Source: an uncultured Acetatifactor sp.
GTDB lineage: Bacteria > Bacillota > Clostridia > Lachnospirales > Lachnospiraceae
DNA: 64,000 nucleotides
Direction: 5' to 3'
Assembly (NCBI GenBank): GCA_934436245.1
Contig: CAKSAM010000005.1
Location: 59,405-123,404 of the forward strand
A program made the translations under genes and the position numbers. The notes under the pieces are model-generated. The model saw only the letters and a program-made list of their open reading frames with translations, was not told the DNA's origin and did no database searches. Of this stretch, positions 55,322-61,862 are shown piece after piece (within the stretch, counting starts at the first letter, position 1; the number at the start of each line of letters is the position of its first letter).

Positions 55322-56203
55322 TCATTCTACGGTAATCGTGTACTCCTTACGGAATACCTCACCAGCCCGCAAAATATTGCCATACTCCCGCTGCTCCAGA
55401 CTGCCGTCAAAGGTCGTCCGGTCGCATCTGCCGTACCAGGGCTCGATGCAGATAAACGGTGCTTCCTTGCCTGTGGGAGACCACAGTCCGAACAACGGAG
55501 TATCAAATTTTACGGTGATGTAAGGCTTTTTATCCGGGGTGCAAAGGCTCACTGCGGAAGCCTGACGATCCTCCACGATCAGGGCATCCCGGTCAAATAA
55601 GTGCTCTGTGATCTGCGCATAACCGTTTCTCACCGGTAGTACATCCTTTTGCTGTCCCATGAGTCCTTGTCCGTCATCCGCCACCAGTCCGTAAGTCAGA
55701 TCTTTGTCAGTATCAAACTTAAAATAATATTCCGACTGCTTTCCTTTTCCATCCACAGGACACATGAATGCGGGGTGTCCACCGATGGAAAAGTACAGTG
55801 TTTTTGCATCCGGATTTTCCACCTGCCAGATGACCTTCAGATTTCTTCCTTCTAATTCATAACCAACTTTTAAAATAAACTCAAACGGATACTTCGCTTT
55901 GGTCTCTTCATTAGACCTCAGGGAAAACCATGCTTCCGTCGCCGTCTGTATGTCCACGGCAAACTCCATGTCTCTGGCAAAGCCGTGCTGACCCATGGAA
56001 TAGGTCTTTCCTTCATAGTGATATTCCTTATTTTTCAAACTGCCTACAAAGGGGAACAGCACCGGCGCACTTCTCTTCCAAAATTTTGCGTCCGCATTCC
56101 ACAGATACTCGGTATCCGTTGCCTTCCCCCGAATGCTCGCAAGCTCCGCACCAAAGCTGTTGATGGTTACTTTTAAAGCTTCATTTTCCAATACTACCTG
56201 CAT
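55322..56203 (-). CDS. Aldose 1-epimerase family protein (LacX-like)
   Basis: 293-residue soluble mutarotase-like protein. The signature begins NEALKVTINSFGAELASIRG; it then has YLWNADAKFWKRSAPVLFPFVGSLKN, the catalytic-region SIGGHPAFMCPV (His), and LFGLWSPTGKEAPFICIEPWYG with the conserved Glu. The LacX branch of this family is of unclear substrate but is expected to interconvert alpha and beta aldose forms. The ATG at 56203 follows GAGAGG. It is convergent with the beta-glucuronidase gene. Confidence 0.9.
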   Translation of the reverse strand: MQVVLENEALKVTINSFGAELASIRGKATDTEYLWNADAKFWKRSAPVLFPFVGSLKNKEYHYEGKTYSMGQHGFARDMEFAVDIQTATEAWFSLRSNEETKAKYPFEFILKVGYELEGRNLKVIWQVENPDAKTLYFSIGGHPAFMCPVDGKGKQSEYYFKFDTDKDLTYGLVADDGQGLMGQQKDVLPVRNGYAQITEHLFDRDALIVEDRQASAVSLCTPDKKPYITVKFDTPLFGLWSPTGKEAPFICIEPWYGRCDRTTFDGSLEQREYGNILRAGEVFRKEYTITVE

Positions 56204-56329
56204 ATTGCATACCTCTCTCTCTTTTTCCCACATTATACCTCATAACAGTTCATCCGTGAATATATCCGGGCACACAAAATCATGCTCGTATGGTTTTGTA
56301 GCCGCATATGTTCACAAGATGAACTGTTG

Positions 56330-57688
56330 CTATCTGTTATCCTGTAATCCGGCTGTCTGCAGCCAATGTCCGGACAAATATCTGCTCACAAAACAGATCA
56401 CGCGGAAGATCCAGTCCAGTACCATGGCGATCCAGACACCGATGGCTCCGTAACCCATGTTCACACCGATGATATAGCTGAATCCGATACGGAACACAAA
56501 CATGGAAAAGATGGACAGCACCATGGTAAACCGTACGTCATTGCAGGCACGGAGCATATTCGGCAGTACAAATGATGCCGGCCACAAAAACATTGCCATA
56601 CCATTGTGGATCATGACCAGAATGTAGGACAGCTGCGTAGTCTCCGGACTCAATCCGTAGCATTTCAGGATCCACGGAAGACATAACAAGATGATACTAT
56701 TTACCATAAAAGTGCACAGGTAGGTAATCTTCAACAATTTTTTCGTATAAAACCGTACCTGTCCAGAATCCCCGGCACCGACGCAGCGGCCGATCACGGT
56801 GATCATGGCCAGATTCATGGCCTGTCCCACAATACAGCCCATGCTGTCCAGACTGTTAGCCACACCGTTGGCAGCAATCTGTACAGTTCCGAATCCCGCA
56901 ATGATACTTACCACAATAACTCGTCCCAGCTGGAAAATCCCGTTTTCGATACCACTGGGAATACCGATATAAAAGATCTTATGGATCACAGGCCAGTCAA
57001 TCCGGAATTTTTCTTTTAACAGATGCACTTCGTTGGACGGATTTTTCAGCAAATGATACAGGATAAATCCTGCCACCGCACGGGAGATCAGGGAAGGAAT
57101 TGCCACACCGGCCACGCCCAGTCCCAGCACATAAACACCCAAAGCATTACCGCCGATGTTAATGATGTTTTCCACGATGGAGACCTTCAGCGTGATCTTG
57201 GAATTGCCCATGGAGCGGAACAGCGCCGCACAGGAATTGTACAAGGCAAGGAACGGGAAGGACAGCGCAGAGATCATCATATAGATCACAGCATTATGAA
57301 ATACGTCCGCTTCTATTTTACCGAAAAACAGGGAAATGATGCCGTTACAGAACACCATGACCAAAAACGATATACCAATCGTAATGCATACCGATGACAT
57401 GATCAACTGTTTTGCGGATTTGCAGGCGTCCTCTTTTTTCCCGGCTCCGAGGAACTGGGAGGTCACCACGGCGCCTCCGGTAGCCAGTGCCGCCAACACA
57501 CTGATGATCAGGTTATTGAACATGTCGATCAGGGATACGCCGGAGACCGCTGCTTCGCCCGCAGAAGAGATCATTACGGTGTCCGCCATACCCACAGTGA
57601 TGGCCAGTGCCTGCTCAAATAATAACGGAATGATCAGTTTTTTCAGATCTTCTTTTGAAAATAGCTGCTTTGTTGTACTTGTTTCCAT
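56330..57688 (-). CDS. MATE family efflux transporter
   Basis: 452 residues with twelve predicted helices. It starts LIIPLLFEQALAITVGMADTVMISSAG, and the second half starts IHKIFYIGIPSGIENGIFQLGRVIVVSI. This resembles the NorM/DinF-like branch and differs from the MATE proteins at 9338 and 51855 in both opening motifs. AAAAGG precedes the ATG. The substrate is unknown. Confidence 0.92.
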   Translation of the reverse strand: METSTTKQLFSKEDLKKLIIPLLFEQALAITVGMADTVMISSAGEAAVSGVSLIDMFNNLIISVLAALATGGAVVTSQFLGAGKKEDACKSAKQLIMSSVCITIGISFLVMVFCNGIISLFFGKIEADVFHNAVIYMMISALSFPFLALYNSCAALFRSMGNSKITLKVSIVENIINIGGNALGVYVLGLGVAGVAIPSLISRAVAGFILYHLLKNPSNEVHLLKEKFRIDWPVIHKIFYIGIPSGIENGIFQLGRVIVVSIIAGFGTVQIAANGVANSLDSMGCIVGQAMNLAMITVIGRCVGAGDSGQVRFYTKKLLKITYLCTFMVNSIILLCLPWILKCYGLSPETTQLSYILVMIHNGMAMFLWPASFVLPNMLRACNDVRFTMVLSIFSMFVFRIGFSYIIGVNMGYGAIGVWIAMVLDWIFRVICFVSRYLSGHWLQTAGLQDNR

Positions 57689-57750
57689 AACATTTACCTT
57701 TTACTACTATAGATTCCCCCACCATTCATACCGCTTTATCAGCTAACCAC

Positions 57751-58527
57751 TTATTTTTCCATATGATATAGCCTAAGTGAATTGTCCCATGCCGCCTTGC
57801 GCACTTCTTCCTCTGTGATCCCCTTGATCTGTGCCATGGCAGCGATCACATAAGGAATATTCAGGGAGCTGTTGCGTTTGCCACGATTCGGTTCCGGTGC
57901 CAGATAGGGGCAGTCTGTCTCCAGCACGATACGATCCATGGGAATGTACTCTACCGCTTCCTTCAGCTTCTTCGCATTTTTAAAGGTCAGCACGCCGCCA
58001 ATACCAAAATAGAATCCCATATCCAGAAAAGTCTTTGCTGTCTCCTTCGTATAGGAGTAGCAATGAATCACGCCGCCGATCTCCTCTGCACAGGCTTCTG
58101 TCATGAGATCCACGGTATCTTTTGCTGCATCCCGAGAGTGAATGATAACAGGCTTTTTGATTTCTCTCGCCAGATCCAGCTGCCGAAGGAACCACTTTTT
58201 CTGTGTCTCGTGATCCGGCTCCGGCCAGTAATAATCCAGTCCGATCTCACCAACCGCCACACATTTCTCCTTCTGACACTGCTCCTTCAGCCACAAATAG
58301 GATTCCTCGTCCAGTTCTGCGGTCTCGCTGGGATGCACACCGATGGCTCCGTAGATGTAATCGTACTGCTCCATCAGCTCTAACACTTTCCGGCAGGATG
58401 CCAGGCTCGCGCCCACATCCACCACCCGGACAATCCCCTGCTCCGGCAATGCAGTCAGCAGCTGTTCTCTGTCTTCATTAAATGCGTCATCGTCATAATG
58501 TGCATGGGTATCAAATATCGCAGTCAT
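57751..58527 (-). CDS. tatD: TatD family metal-dependent deoxyribonuclease
   Basis: 258-residue TIM-barrel hydrolase. Metal ligands are seen in FDTHAHYDD, VGEIGLDYYW, VIIHSRDAAKDT, HCYSYTKE and VLETDCPYLAPEPNRGKRN. Characterised relatives are 3'-5' DNases acting in DNA repair and RNA/DNA quality control. The ATG at 58527 follows GAGGAGA; the longer frame starts inside poor sequence. Just upstream lies the duplicated tRNA-Lys terminator and the first toxin cassette. Confidence 0.93.
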   Translation of the reverse strand: MTAIFDTHAHYDDDAFNEDREQLLTALPEQGIVRVVDVGASLASCRKVLELMEQYDYIYGAIGVHPSETAELDEESYLWLKEQCQKEKCVAVGEIGLDYYWPEPDHETQKKWFLRQLDLAREIKKPVIIHSRDAAKDTVDLMTEACAEEIGGVIHCYSYTKETAKTFLDMGFYFGIGGVLTFKNAKKLKEAVEYIPMDRIVLETDCPYLAPEPNRGKRNSSLNIPYVIAAMAQIKGITEEEVRKAAWDNSLRLYHMEK

Positions 58528-58557
58528 ATGAAATCTCCTCAACCTGAATATTTATGC

Positions 58558-58603
58558 AAAAAAAGAACCGTCCCCGGAGCTCCTAAGTCTCCAAAAACAG
58601 TCC
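58558..58603 (-). terminator. Duplicate of the tRNA-Lys terminator
   Basis: Nearly the same sequence as 59813-59858: a 15-bp stem rich in G-U pairs with a U7 tract on the minus strand. It follows a truncated tRNA-Lys copy, and now lies upstream of tatD. Confidence 0.75.
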
Positions 58604-58628
58604 TCTTTGCTCTCCAAAGGAGAGTGTG

Positions 58629-58667
58629 TGCACCGCTGGTGCTCGAACCCTGGACACCCTGATTAAG
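58629..58667 (-). pseudogene. 3' half of a tRNA-Lys gene, broken at the anticodon
   Basis: 39 bases match the intact tRNA-Lys at 59866-59905 from the discriminator base through the anticodon, with changes only in the T arm. The match stops exactly after the anticodon triplet, and the first toxin cassette begins at the next base. Confidence 0.85.
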
Positions 58668-58709
58668 AAAAATGGTATCTAAGGTGTATTTTAAGTCGTT
58701 TTTGGGCGG

Positions 58710-58738
58710 TTTACGCTTCGGGAACCGTGTGATATAAT
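58710..58738 (+). promoter_or_regulatory. Promoter of toxin-like peptide gene 1
   Basis: TTTACG, 17-base spacer, TATAAT. The same hexamers with the same spacing precede the second peptide gene. Confidence 0.85.
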
Positions 58739-58782
58739 TGGCTTGCTGTTGACTCTTTCCAGCAGGAAGGAGGTGACCAGTC

Positions 58783-58869
58783 TTGAATCTTTTAGTTTCT
58801 TTCATTATCTCCGTTATAGCAAGTGTAGTTGGTTACTACATATGCAAATGGCTGGACGGAGAGGATTAG
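58783..58869 (+). CDS. Fst-like type I toxin candidate, copy 1 (28 residues)
   Basis: A small hydrophobic peptide. TTG start with AAGGAGGTGA 6 bases upstream. A predicted membrane helix at about residues 3-19 includes SVIASVVG, followed by a polar C-terminus YICKWLDGED. Fst-like toxins have this plan: one helix, a Trp or Leu near its end, then charged Asp/Glu. The message would run from about 58745 to the terminator at 58919. The start codon lies in a 13-base sequence (58780-58792) repeated at 58924-58936, in the region transcribed as antisense RNA. It shares most of its core with copy 2. Toxicity is inferred, not shown. Confidence 0.8.
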   Translation: MNLLVSFIISVIASVVGYYICKWLDGED

Positions 58870-58890
58870 CAACAGTCAGCCTGGCTACAA

Positions 58891-58919
58891 AAAACCCCGG
58901 GATTGCCCCCCGGGGTTTT
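58891..58919. terminator. Bidirectional terminator shared by toxin mRNA 1 and antisense RNA 1
   Basis: AAAACCCCGGG / CCCGGGGTTTT hairpin with A and T tracts on both sides; it ends transcripts from both directions. Confidence 0.9.
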
Positions 58920-58958
58920 CTGCGTCTTGAATCTTTGGGTCTTAGTCTCTTTTATCTC
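58891..58958 (-). ncRNA. Predicted antisense RNA (antitoxin) of module 1
   Basis: A transcript starting near 58958 from the promoter at 58965-58993 and ending at the shared terminator would be about 68 nt. RNA II of the par locus has about this size. It contains the complement of the direct repeat at its 5' part and of the terminator at its 3' part. Confidence 0.7.
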
Positions 58959-58964
58959 AATGTC

Positions 58965-58993
58965 AATATAACACGGGTTCTCGAGTTTGTAAA
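58965..58993 (-). promoter_or_regulatory. Promoter of antisense RNA 1
   Basis: On the minus strand TTTACA, 17-base spacer, TATATT; the same hexamers and spacing occur in module 2. Confidence 0.82.
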
Positions 58994-59010
58994 GTTTTTT
59001 TGTCCGACAA

Positions 59011-59262
59011 TTATTTCTCTATTTCTTTCCAGGATGATTCTACAAAGTCCTCATACCGCAGATCTTTGTCTGCAGGATCTTTTGTGTCCAGTGGTCGCAT
59101 ATTCCAATTATTTTTGATAACCGGCTTACCTGTCCCCTTCTTCTTGCTCCGTTTCCTGGTGCTGGTAGTCGTTGTTTGGGACTGATCTGTCCTGATCTTA
59201 AATACCAGGTACACGAACATGACAATTAAAATTGAAAACATCATTGCTATTGCATCATTCAT
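59011..59262 (-). CDS. Small single-helix membrane protein inside the first cassette interval
   Basis: 83 residues. MNDAIAMMFSILIVMFVYLVF forms one membrane helix at the N-terminus. A basic Thr/Lys/Arg-rich stretch (TTTTSTRKRSKKKGTGKP) and an acidic tail (DPADKDLRYEDFVESSWKEIEK, split around EDFVESSW) follow. AGGGG stands 6 bases before the ATG at 59262; the longer open frame to 59433 includes the tRNA fragment and is rejected. It lies between the first toxin module and the second tRNA-like fragment, reading away from it. No family recognised. Confidence 0.6.
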   Translation of the reverse strand: MNDAIAMMFSILIVMFVYLVFKIRTDQSQTTTTSTRKRSKKKGTGKPVIKNNWNMRPLDTKDPADKDLRYEDFVESSWKEIEK

Positions 59263-59421
59263 AGTATTCCCCTCACTCATCAATTTCAAATATCGTAAAT
59301 ACTTCATATACAGAACTATTAACAATTTTTCTGTAGTGTTCCTCTTCCATGTCGTTTCCCGTTTCCAACCAGCCTGTAGAAAAGTTGCCATTTCGATTTC
59401 TGTTCTCCCCTTAAGAGAATA

Positions 59422-59462
59422 TGGATCCGCCAAAGATTTGAACTCCGGACAACCTGATTAAG
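59422..59462 (-). pseudogene. Second tRNA-Lys-like 3' half, broken at the anticodon
   Basis: 41 bases read on the minus strand as anticodon CTT, anticodon 3' arm, variable loop, a T arm that still pairs with G-U bases, and an acceptor 3' strand ending CGGATCCA. The acceptor differs from the intact gene, so it may come from another tRNA-Lys. The second toxin cassette starts at the base after the anticodon. Confidence 0.65.
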
Positions 59463-59504
59463 AGAAATGGTATCTAAGGGGGATTTTAAGTCGGTTTTTG
59501 GCGG

Positions 59505-59533
59505 TTTACGCTACGAGAACCATGTGCTATAAT
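59505..59533 (+). promoter_or_regulatory. Promoter of toxin-like peptide gene 2
   Basis: TTTACG, 17-base spacer, TATAAT, as in module 1. Confidence 0.85.
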
Positions 59534-59572
59534 TGGCATGTCGTGTTACCCCGACAGGAAGGGGGTGACATT

Positions 59573-59662
59573 TTGGTAGAACTCTTTAACTTTATACTCT
59601 CTGTTGTGGCAAGTGTAGTCGGCAACTACATAAGCAAATGGTTGGATGGAGAGGATGAATAA
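59573..59662 (+). CDS. Fst-like type I toxin candidate, copy 2 (29 residues)
   Basis: TTG start with AAGGGGGTGA upstream. A hydrophobic helix at about residues 4-19 (ELFNFILSVVASVVG) is followed by NYISKWLDGEDE. It shares the ASVVG and KWLDGED blocks with copy 1. DNA identity is high in the second half but the first codons differ, because they carry the module-specific direct repeat (59579-59593). The message would end at the terminator at 59713. Membrane toxicity and control by the convergent antisense RNA are inferred from the layout. Confidence 0.8.
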   Translation: MVELFNFILSVVASVVGNYISKWLDGEDE

Positions 59663-59748
59663 CACGATCAGCCAAGTAACAAAAAACCCCGGGCTTGCAC
59701 CCCGGGGGTTTTTGTGTGACATCTTGTTCTTGCGAACTCTTTAACTTT
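59579..59748. repeat. Direct repeat pair of type I module 2
   Basis: GAACTCTTTAACTTT occurs at 59579-59593 in the first codons of the toxin gene and at 59734-59748 in the antisense RNA region. The sequence is different from the repeat of module 1 but is placed identically. Confidence 0.82.
59682..59713. terminator. Bidirectional terminator of type I module 2
   Basis: AAAAACCCCGGG / CCCGGGGGTTTTT hairpin with tracts on both sides. Confidence 0.9.
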
Positions 59749-59752
59749 GGCT
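59682..59752 (-). ncRNA. Predicted antisense RNA (antitoxin) of module 2
   Basis: Starting near 59752 and ending at the shared terminator, about 70 nt, carrying the complement of the second direct repeat. Confidence 0.7.
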
Positions 59753-59758
59753 AAGTTC

Positions 59759-59787
59759 AATATAACACGGGTTCCCGGCTTTGTAAA
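59759..59787 (-). promoter_or_regulatory. Promoter of antisense RNA 2
   Basis: TTTACA, 17-base spacer, TATATT on the minus strand. Confidence 0.82.
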
Positions 59788-59812
59788 GTAGTTTGTCCGA
59801 CAAAATGAAAAC

Positions 59813-59858
59813 AAAAAAAGAACCGTCCCCGGAGCTCCTAAGTCTCCAAAAACAGTTC
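59813..59858 (-). terminator. Terminator of tRNA-Lys
   Basis: GAACTGTTTTTGGAG pairs with CTCCGGGGACGGTTC over 15 positions, six of them G-U, then U7. It lies 7 bases after the tRNA. Confidence 0.85.
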
Positions 59859-59865
59859 TCTCGAG

Positions 59866-59938
59866 TGCACCGCCAGGGGCTCGAACCCTGGACACCCTGA
59901 TTAAGAGTCAGGTGCTCTACCAACTGAGCTAGCGGTGC
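59866..59938 (-). tRNA. tRNA-Lys (anticodon CTT)
   Basis: 73 nt with acceptor GCACCGC/GCGGTGC fully paired and discriminator A. The D arm is GCTCAGTTGGTAGAGC, the anticodon arm CCTGACTCTTAATCAGG and the T arm CAGGGTTCGAGCCCCTG. CCA is not encoded. Confidence 0.97.
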
Positions 59939-59980
59939 ATTTTCTGTGTCGTTGTTGTGTCTCCCGTAACGACAAGACAT

Positions 59981-60009
59981 ATATTATCATATGGTTTTCA
60001 AGAATGCAA
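59981..60009 (-). promoter_or_regulatory. Promoter of tRNA-Lys
   Basis: TTGCAT, 17-base spacer, TAATAT on the minus strand, about 40 bases before the mature 5' end. Confidence 0.65.
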
Positions 60010-60066
60010 GTACTTTTTGAAAAAAATTTAAATATTTTTTTGGATTTATTTGTACAATAGGTGAAA

Positions 60067-60513
60067 TTAGCGATTTTTACGGGCTTCCTGGCACTTTTTG
60101 CAGTAACCGTAAAGCTCTAATTTGTGTCCGGTGACGGTGAAATCTCCGGTATCCTGTTCCAGATGCACATGGGCAAAGGGGCAGTTGGGCAGGGGAATCC
60201 GCTTGTGGCATTCCAGACAGACCGCATAATGGGTATGTTCTCCACGGTTGAGTTCATATACTACGGTACCATCTCCCATAAAAGTGGTCTTCTCTACCAT
60301 TCCGTGTTCTTCAAAGGTTGCCAGAATGCGGTAGATAGTGGATACAGCATAGTCACTGCCTTCGTGTTCTCTCTCAATACGGTTATAGATCTGTACGGCA
60401 CTGAGAGGCTCAGTCGCTTCCTCCAGCACCTGATACACGCATTTTCTCTGTTTGGTCCATTTCAGTCCCTTGGGATAAGAAATATCACCGTGTTCACATT
60501 TATGTTCTTCCAT
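60067..60513 (-). CDS. Fur family metal-responsive regulator
   Basis: 148-residue winged-helix repressor of the Fur/Zur/PerR family. The DNA-binding half has WTKQRKCVYQVLEEATEPLSAVQIYNRI and YAVSTIYRILATFEEHGMV; the dimer/metal half has the two zinc CxxC pairs CLECHKR and CKKC and the histidines of GEHTHYAVC and CPFAHVHLE. It lies 163 bases downstream of a metal-type permease gene in the same direction, and a palindrome overlaps that promoter. Zinc or manganese sensing is more likely than iron from this context, but the metal cannot be read. Confidence 0.93.
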   Translation of the reverse strand: MEEHKCEHGDISYPKGLKWTKQRKCVYQVLEEATEPLSAVQIYNRIEREHEGSDYAVSTIYRILATFEEHGMVEKTTFMGDGTVVYELNRGEHTHYAVCLECHKRIPLPNCPFAHVHLEQDTGDFTVTGHKLELYGYCKKCQEARKNR

Positions 60514-60676
60514 AGATATCAGTCCTTTTATATCGCAATTTCGAGGGCGCAGTACTTTCCAACTCGAAACACTTCGTGTTCCTCGCTGGACGGACGTCGC
60601 CCTATCAAAATTAGATCTGCCTCTTATACCTGCAAACAGTCAAAGAGTCAGCTCTCAATTTTGGCACTGCTCATGC

Positions 60677-61558
60677 CTACAGCCAGTTTATCACAATTCC
60701 TACTAAAACGCCAATCACATATAAAATTCCCACGATTTTCAGATTTTCCTTTTTATCCGGGTTCACACGAAACAGCACCAGTAGTCCTACACCGGCACCC
60801 ACCAACAATCCGGACATCATGGCTCCAAGGCTGATCACACCACTGATATACAATTGCGTTATGGTCACAGATGCTGCACAGTTGGGGATCAGTCCCACCA
60901 ATCCTGCCAGCACAGGTCCAAGTACGGGACGATTCAGGATCAGGCCGGCCAGAACATCTTCTCCCACAAAATGCAGTGCTGTGTTCAGAACAAATCCAAT
61001 GACTATAATGAAAAAGGTAATCTGAAGCGTATGTTTTACCGCAGACAGAAAAATGCCATCCTCTTCACAATGGCAGTTCTCATGCTCACAGATCTCATGA
61101 ATGTGCTCTTCCTCTTCATGATCATTTTCCTCATGCCCGTGAACATGGTCATGAGGGTGCATCTTCCTCTCCCGGACCAACAGGTCGATCACAAATCCGG
61201 CTATGGCACCAATGGCTGCTTTCGCTCCCAGCACGCCCAGTACAAAGCGGATATCCATTTTCTCCGAAATCAGGATCGGCAGCATCTCATCAGAGGTGGA
61301 CAGATAAATGGCTATCAGTGTTCCCAGGGTGATCACCCTGCCTGCATATAAGTTGGATGCGGCTGCCGAGAATCCACACTGAGGCAGCACACCTGCCACA
61401 CCGCCGATCAGCGGTCCCATTTTACCTGCCTTACGCACCATATGCGTGGTCTTCTCACCAGCCTTGTGCTCCAGATATTCCATGGCCAGATAGGTCAGGA
61501 ACAAAAACGGCACCAGCTTTATACTATCTATTAAAGTATCTAAAATTACATCTAACAT
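60677..61558 (-). CDS. Putative heavy-metal/manganese permease, ArsP_2-like (10 TM)
   Basis: 293 residues with about ten helices in two halves, each carrying a related motif: GGVAGVLPQCGFSAAASNLYA in the first and AGLVGLIPNCAASVTITQLYI in the second. Such paired P-x-C motifs are typical of the putative metal exporter family ArsP_2. Between the halves is a cytoplasmic loop rich in His, Glu and Cys (HPHDHVHGHEENDHEEEEH, HENCHCEE), a probable metal-binding site. Downstream is a Fur-family regulator. The transport direction and metal are inferred. Confidence 0.82.
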   Translation of the reverse strand: MLDVILDTLIDSIKLVPFLFLTYLAMEYLEHKAGEKTTHMVRKAGKMGPLIGGVAGVLPQCGFSAAASNLYAGRVITLGTLIAIYLSTSDEMLPILISEKMDIRFVLGVLGAKAAIGAIAGFVIDLLVRERKMHPHDHVHGHEENDHEEEEHIHEICEHENCHCEEDGIFLSAVKHTLQITFFIIVIGFVLNTALHFVGEDVLAGLILNRPVLGPVLAGLVGLIPNCAASVTITQLYISGVISLGAMMSGLLVGAGVGLLVLFRVNPDKKENLKIVGILYVIGVLVGIVINWL

Positions 61559-61600
61559 GATCTTTCCCTTTCCGTACTTCCTTATCGACTCATCAGATCA

Positions 61601-61712
61601 TATCTTTTCAGAACCATATCACAGCGCCGCTTCTGCGAGACTTCTTTTGGATAGCTTGGTTACGTATTATTTGCTCACGTAATCCCTTTGCCCACTGGTT
61701 CTGAATAGTTAC
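61601..61712 (-). repeat. R1 repeat family, copy between the metal-permease promoter and gene
   Basis: Read on the minus strand: GTAACTATTCAGAACCA ... TGGTTCTGAAAAGATA. Inside is TTACGTGAGCAAATAATACGTAA, which contains the conserved GAGCAAATAA core of the family in a small palindrome. Confidence 0.7.
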
Positions 61713-61740
61713 ATCGAATGAACATATAATCACATATTTT

Positions 61741-61803
61741 GTTCTAGATGCAAATGCAACTCATTTGCATCTAGAACTATAACACATTTTCTCTAATTGT
61801 CAA
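61741..61803 (-). promoter_or_regulatory. Permease promoter overlapped by a 16-bp palindrome (candidate Fur-family box)
   Basis: TTGACA at 61798-61803, spacer of 16, TATAGT at 61776-61781. A perfect inverted repeat GTTCTAGATGCAAATG / CATTTGCATCTAGAAC with a 5-base centre spans 61741-61777 and touches the -10 element, where a repressor would block transcription. Confidence 0.7.
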
Positions 61804-61862
61804 TATTTTTATTTACCGGAGAAAAAAATATGTACTGTGATGGAATGCGGAAAGTAAGTAAT

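Larger units (their letters stand above)
58780..58936. repeat. Direct repeat pair of type I module 1
   Basis: GTCTTGAATCTTT occurs at 58780-58792, over the toxin start codon, and at 58924-58936, inside the antisense RNA gene. A shorter second pair TAGTTTCTTT / TAGTCTCTTT follows each copy. Because the antisense RNA is read from the other strand, its copy can pair with the toxin start region, as DRa and DRb do in the par locus of pAD1. Confidence 0.8.

Noticed and set aside
58773..58785. GTG start in AAGGAGGTGACC for toxin 1
   Set aside because: It is part of the Shine-Dalgarno sequence itself, and the resulting frame is not conserved in module 2, where it stops after four codons.
58743..59117. 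124-codon plus-strand frame over toxin module 1
   Set aside because: It runs through the terminator and the antisense promoter. The short peptide with a proper ribosome site and conservation in module 2 is in a different frame.
59422..59462. A complete second tRNA gene
   Set aside because: Only the 3' half from the anticodon onward is present; no D arm or 5' acceptor strand follows.
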